Shown: positions 13,607 to 13,851 of the stretch, one piece after another | How the letters are laid out: each line of letters begins with the position of its first letter | How positions within the stretch are numbered: the stretch's first letter is position 1 | Notes under the pieces: model-generated | Database searches by the model: none | What the model was told of the DNA's origin: nothing | Seen by the model: only the letters and a program-made list of their open reading frames with translations | Source: Prevotella sp. UBA4376 | Lineage (GTDB): Bacteria > Bacteroidota > Bacteroidia > Bacteroidales > Bacteroidaceae | Assembly: GCA_002391185.1 (NCBI GenBank) | Contig: DGRY01000096.1 | Location: forward strand, 1-13,851 | DNA: 13,851 nt | Reading direction: 5' to 3' | Made by a program: the position numbers and the translations under genes

Positions 13607-13759
13607 AGGTTAACACAAAAACAGTGTAATACAATACATCCTCTGCCAAATTACTGCCTAAAAAGGCGCTATATCCTAACAGAAACACGGTAATTGGAGA
13701 ATAAAAATAGAGCTAACAACAAATAAATTGCATCTAATTTGAAAAAAACTGCAGAAAAG
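13607..13759. other. Intergenic spacer before tRNA-Ser
   Basis: There is no gene. CTGCC occurs twice exactly 11 bases apart (13643 and 13654), the second as CTGCCTAAAAAGG, which resembles CTGCCTAAAAGG at 11770-11781 in the array upstream of the gene. GCCTAAAAAGGC could make only a three-base stem, too weak to call a terminator. Confidence 0.5.
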
Positions 13760-13791
13760 TTTGGTGGTTAGAAAAATTATCCCTACTTTTG
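13760..13791 (+). promoter_or_regulatory. tRNA-Ser promoter
   Basis: TTTG (13760-13763) is followed after 20 bases by TACTTTTG (13784-13791), a full match to the Bacteroidetes consensus. The flanks GGTGGTT and CACTCGCTT are shared with the rRNA promoter at 318-348 (minus strand), marking a common stable-RNA promoter type. Confidence 0.85.
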
Positions 13792-13830
13792 CACTCGCTT
13801 AAAGAAACAAGCACAAACGGCTAACGCCAT

Positions 13831-13851
13831 GGAGAGATGGTAGAGTGGTCG
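13831..13851 (+). tRNA. tRNA-Ser, 5' part (cut by window end)
   Basis: The last 21 bases, GGAGAGATGGTAGAGTGGTC then G, match the acceptor 5' strand and D-arm start of a bacterial serine tRNA (GGAGAGATGGCAGAGTGGTCG in relatives). The anticodon lies outside, so the isoacceptor is unknown. The strong promoter 40 bases upstream agrees. Confidence 0.82.

Noticed and set aside
13655..13670. Terminator after the DUF4357 gene
   Set aside because: GCCTAAAAAGGC gives only a three-base stem with no T run. No convincing terminator was seen before the tRNA promoter.
13607..13851. tRNA-Ser as integration site of a mobile island holding the nuclease-like gene
   Set aside because: Integrases normally use the 3' end of tRNA genes, which lies outside the window on the far side. 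No integrase or repeated tRNA fragment is visible on this side.

Overview
The window looks like a chromosomal segment of a Bacteroidales bacterium, most likely Prevotella or a close relative. Every recognisable promoter carries the Bacteroidetes -7 element TAnnTTTG. Start codons are preceded by A-rich leaders rather than Shine-Dalgarno sites. The FtsZ, cyclophilin, TrmB and Mrp proteins all read as Bacteroidetes versions. This assignment rests on recall of these families, not on a search.

Layout. On the minus strand the first ~350 bases hold the promoter and leader of an rRNA operon, whose 16S gene appears to begin at the very edge of the window. Diverging from it is a solitary ftsZ (626-1954, +), which converges on a secreted cyclophilin-type prolyl isomerase (1976-2659, -). 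A repeat-rich gap of about 530 bases follows, then the plus-strand pair trmB and mrp/apbC (3225-5113). These converge on a five-gene minus-strand operon (11150 down to 5278): membrane-anchored coiled-coil protein, TolC-like outer membrane channel, HlyD-like adaptor and two ABC-2 permeases. This reads as a tripartite export pump with no ATPase gene in view. About 1 kb of non-coding but highly patterned DNA follows (11151-12154). It precedes a lone plus-strand gene (12155-13606) joining a type I restriction HsdR-like PD-(D/E)xK domain to a DUF4357 domain. The window ends in the first 21 bases of a tRNA-Ser gene behind a strong promoter.

The most unusual content is between the genes. An array with an 11-bp period covers roughly 11478-11821 as about 30 drifting units, organised in two arms with reversed unit orientation. 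A second 11-bp family, built on GGTTCACATA and its inverse GTGAACC, lies between that array and the nuclease-like gene. Other intergenic gaps, including the rRNA leader, contain arrays with a 7-bp period. A 73-bp dispersed repeat is present in two inverted copies that bracket the efflux operon, and a ~120-bp repeat is duplicated 290 bp apart upstream of trmB. At both convergent junctions the bidirectional terminator hairpin is built into the last codons of the minus-strand gene.
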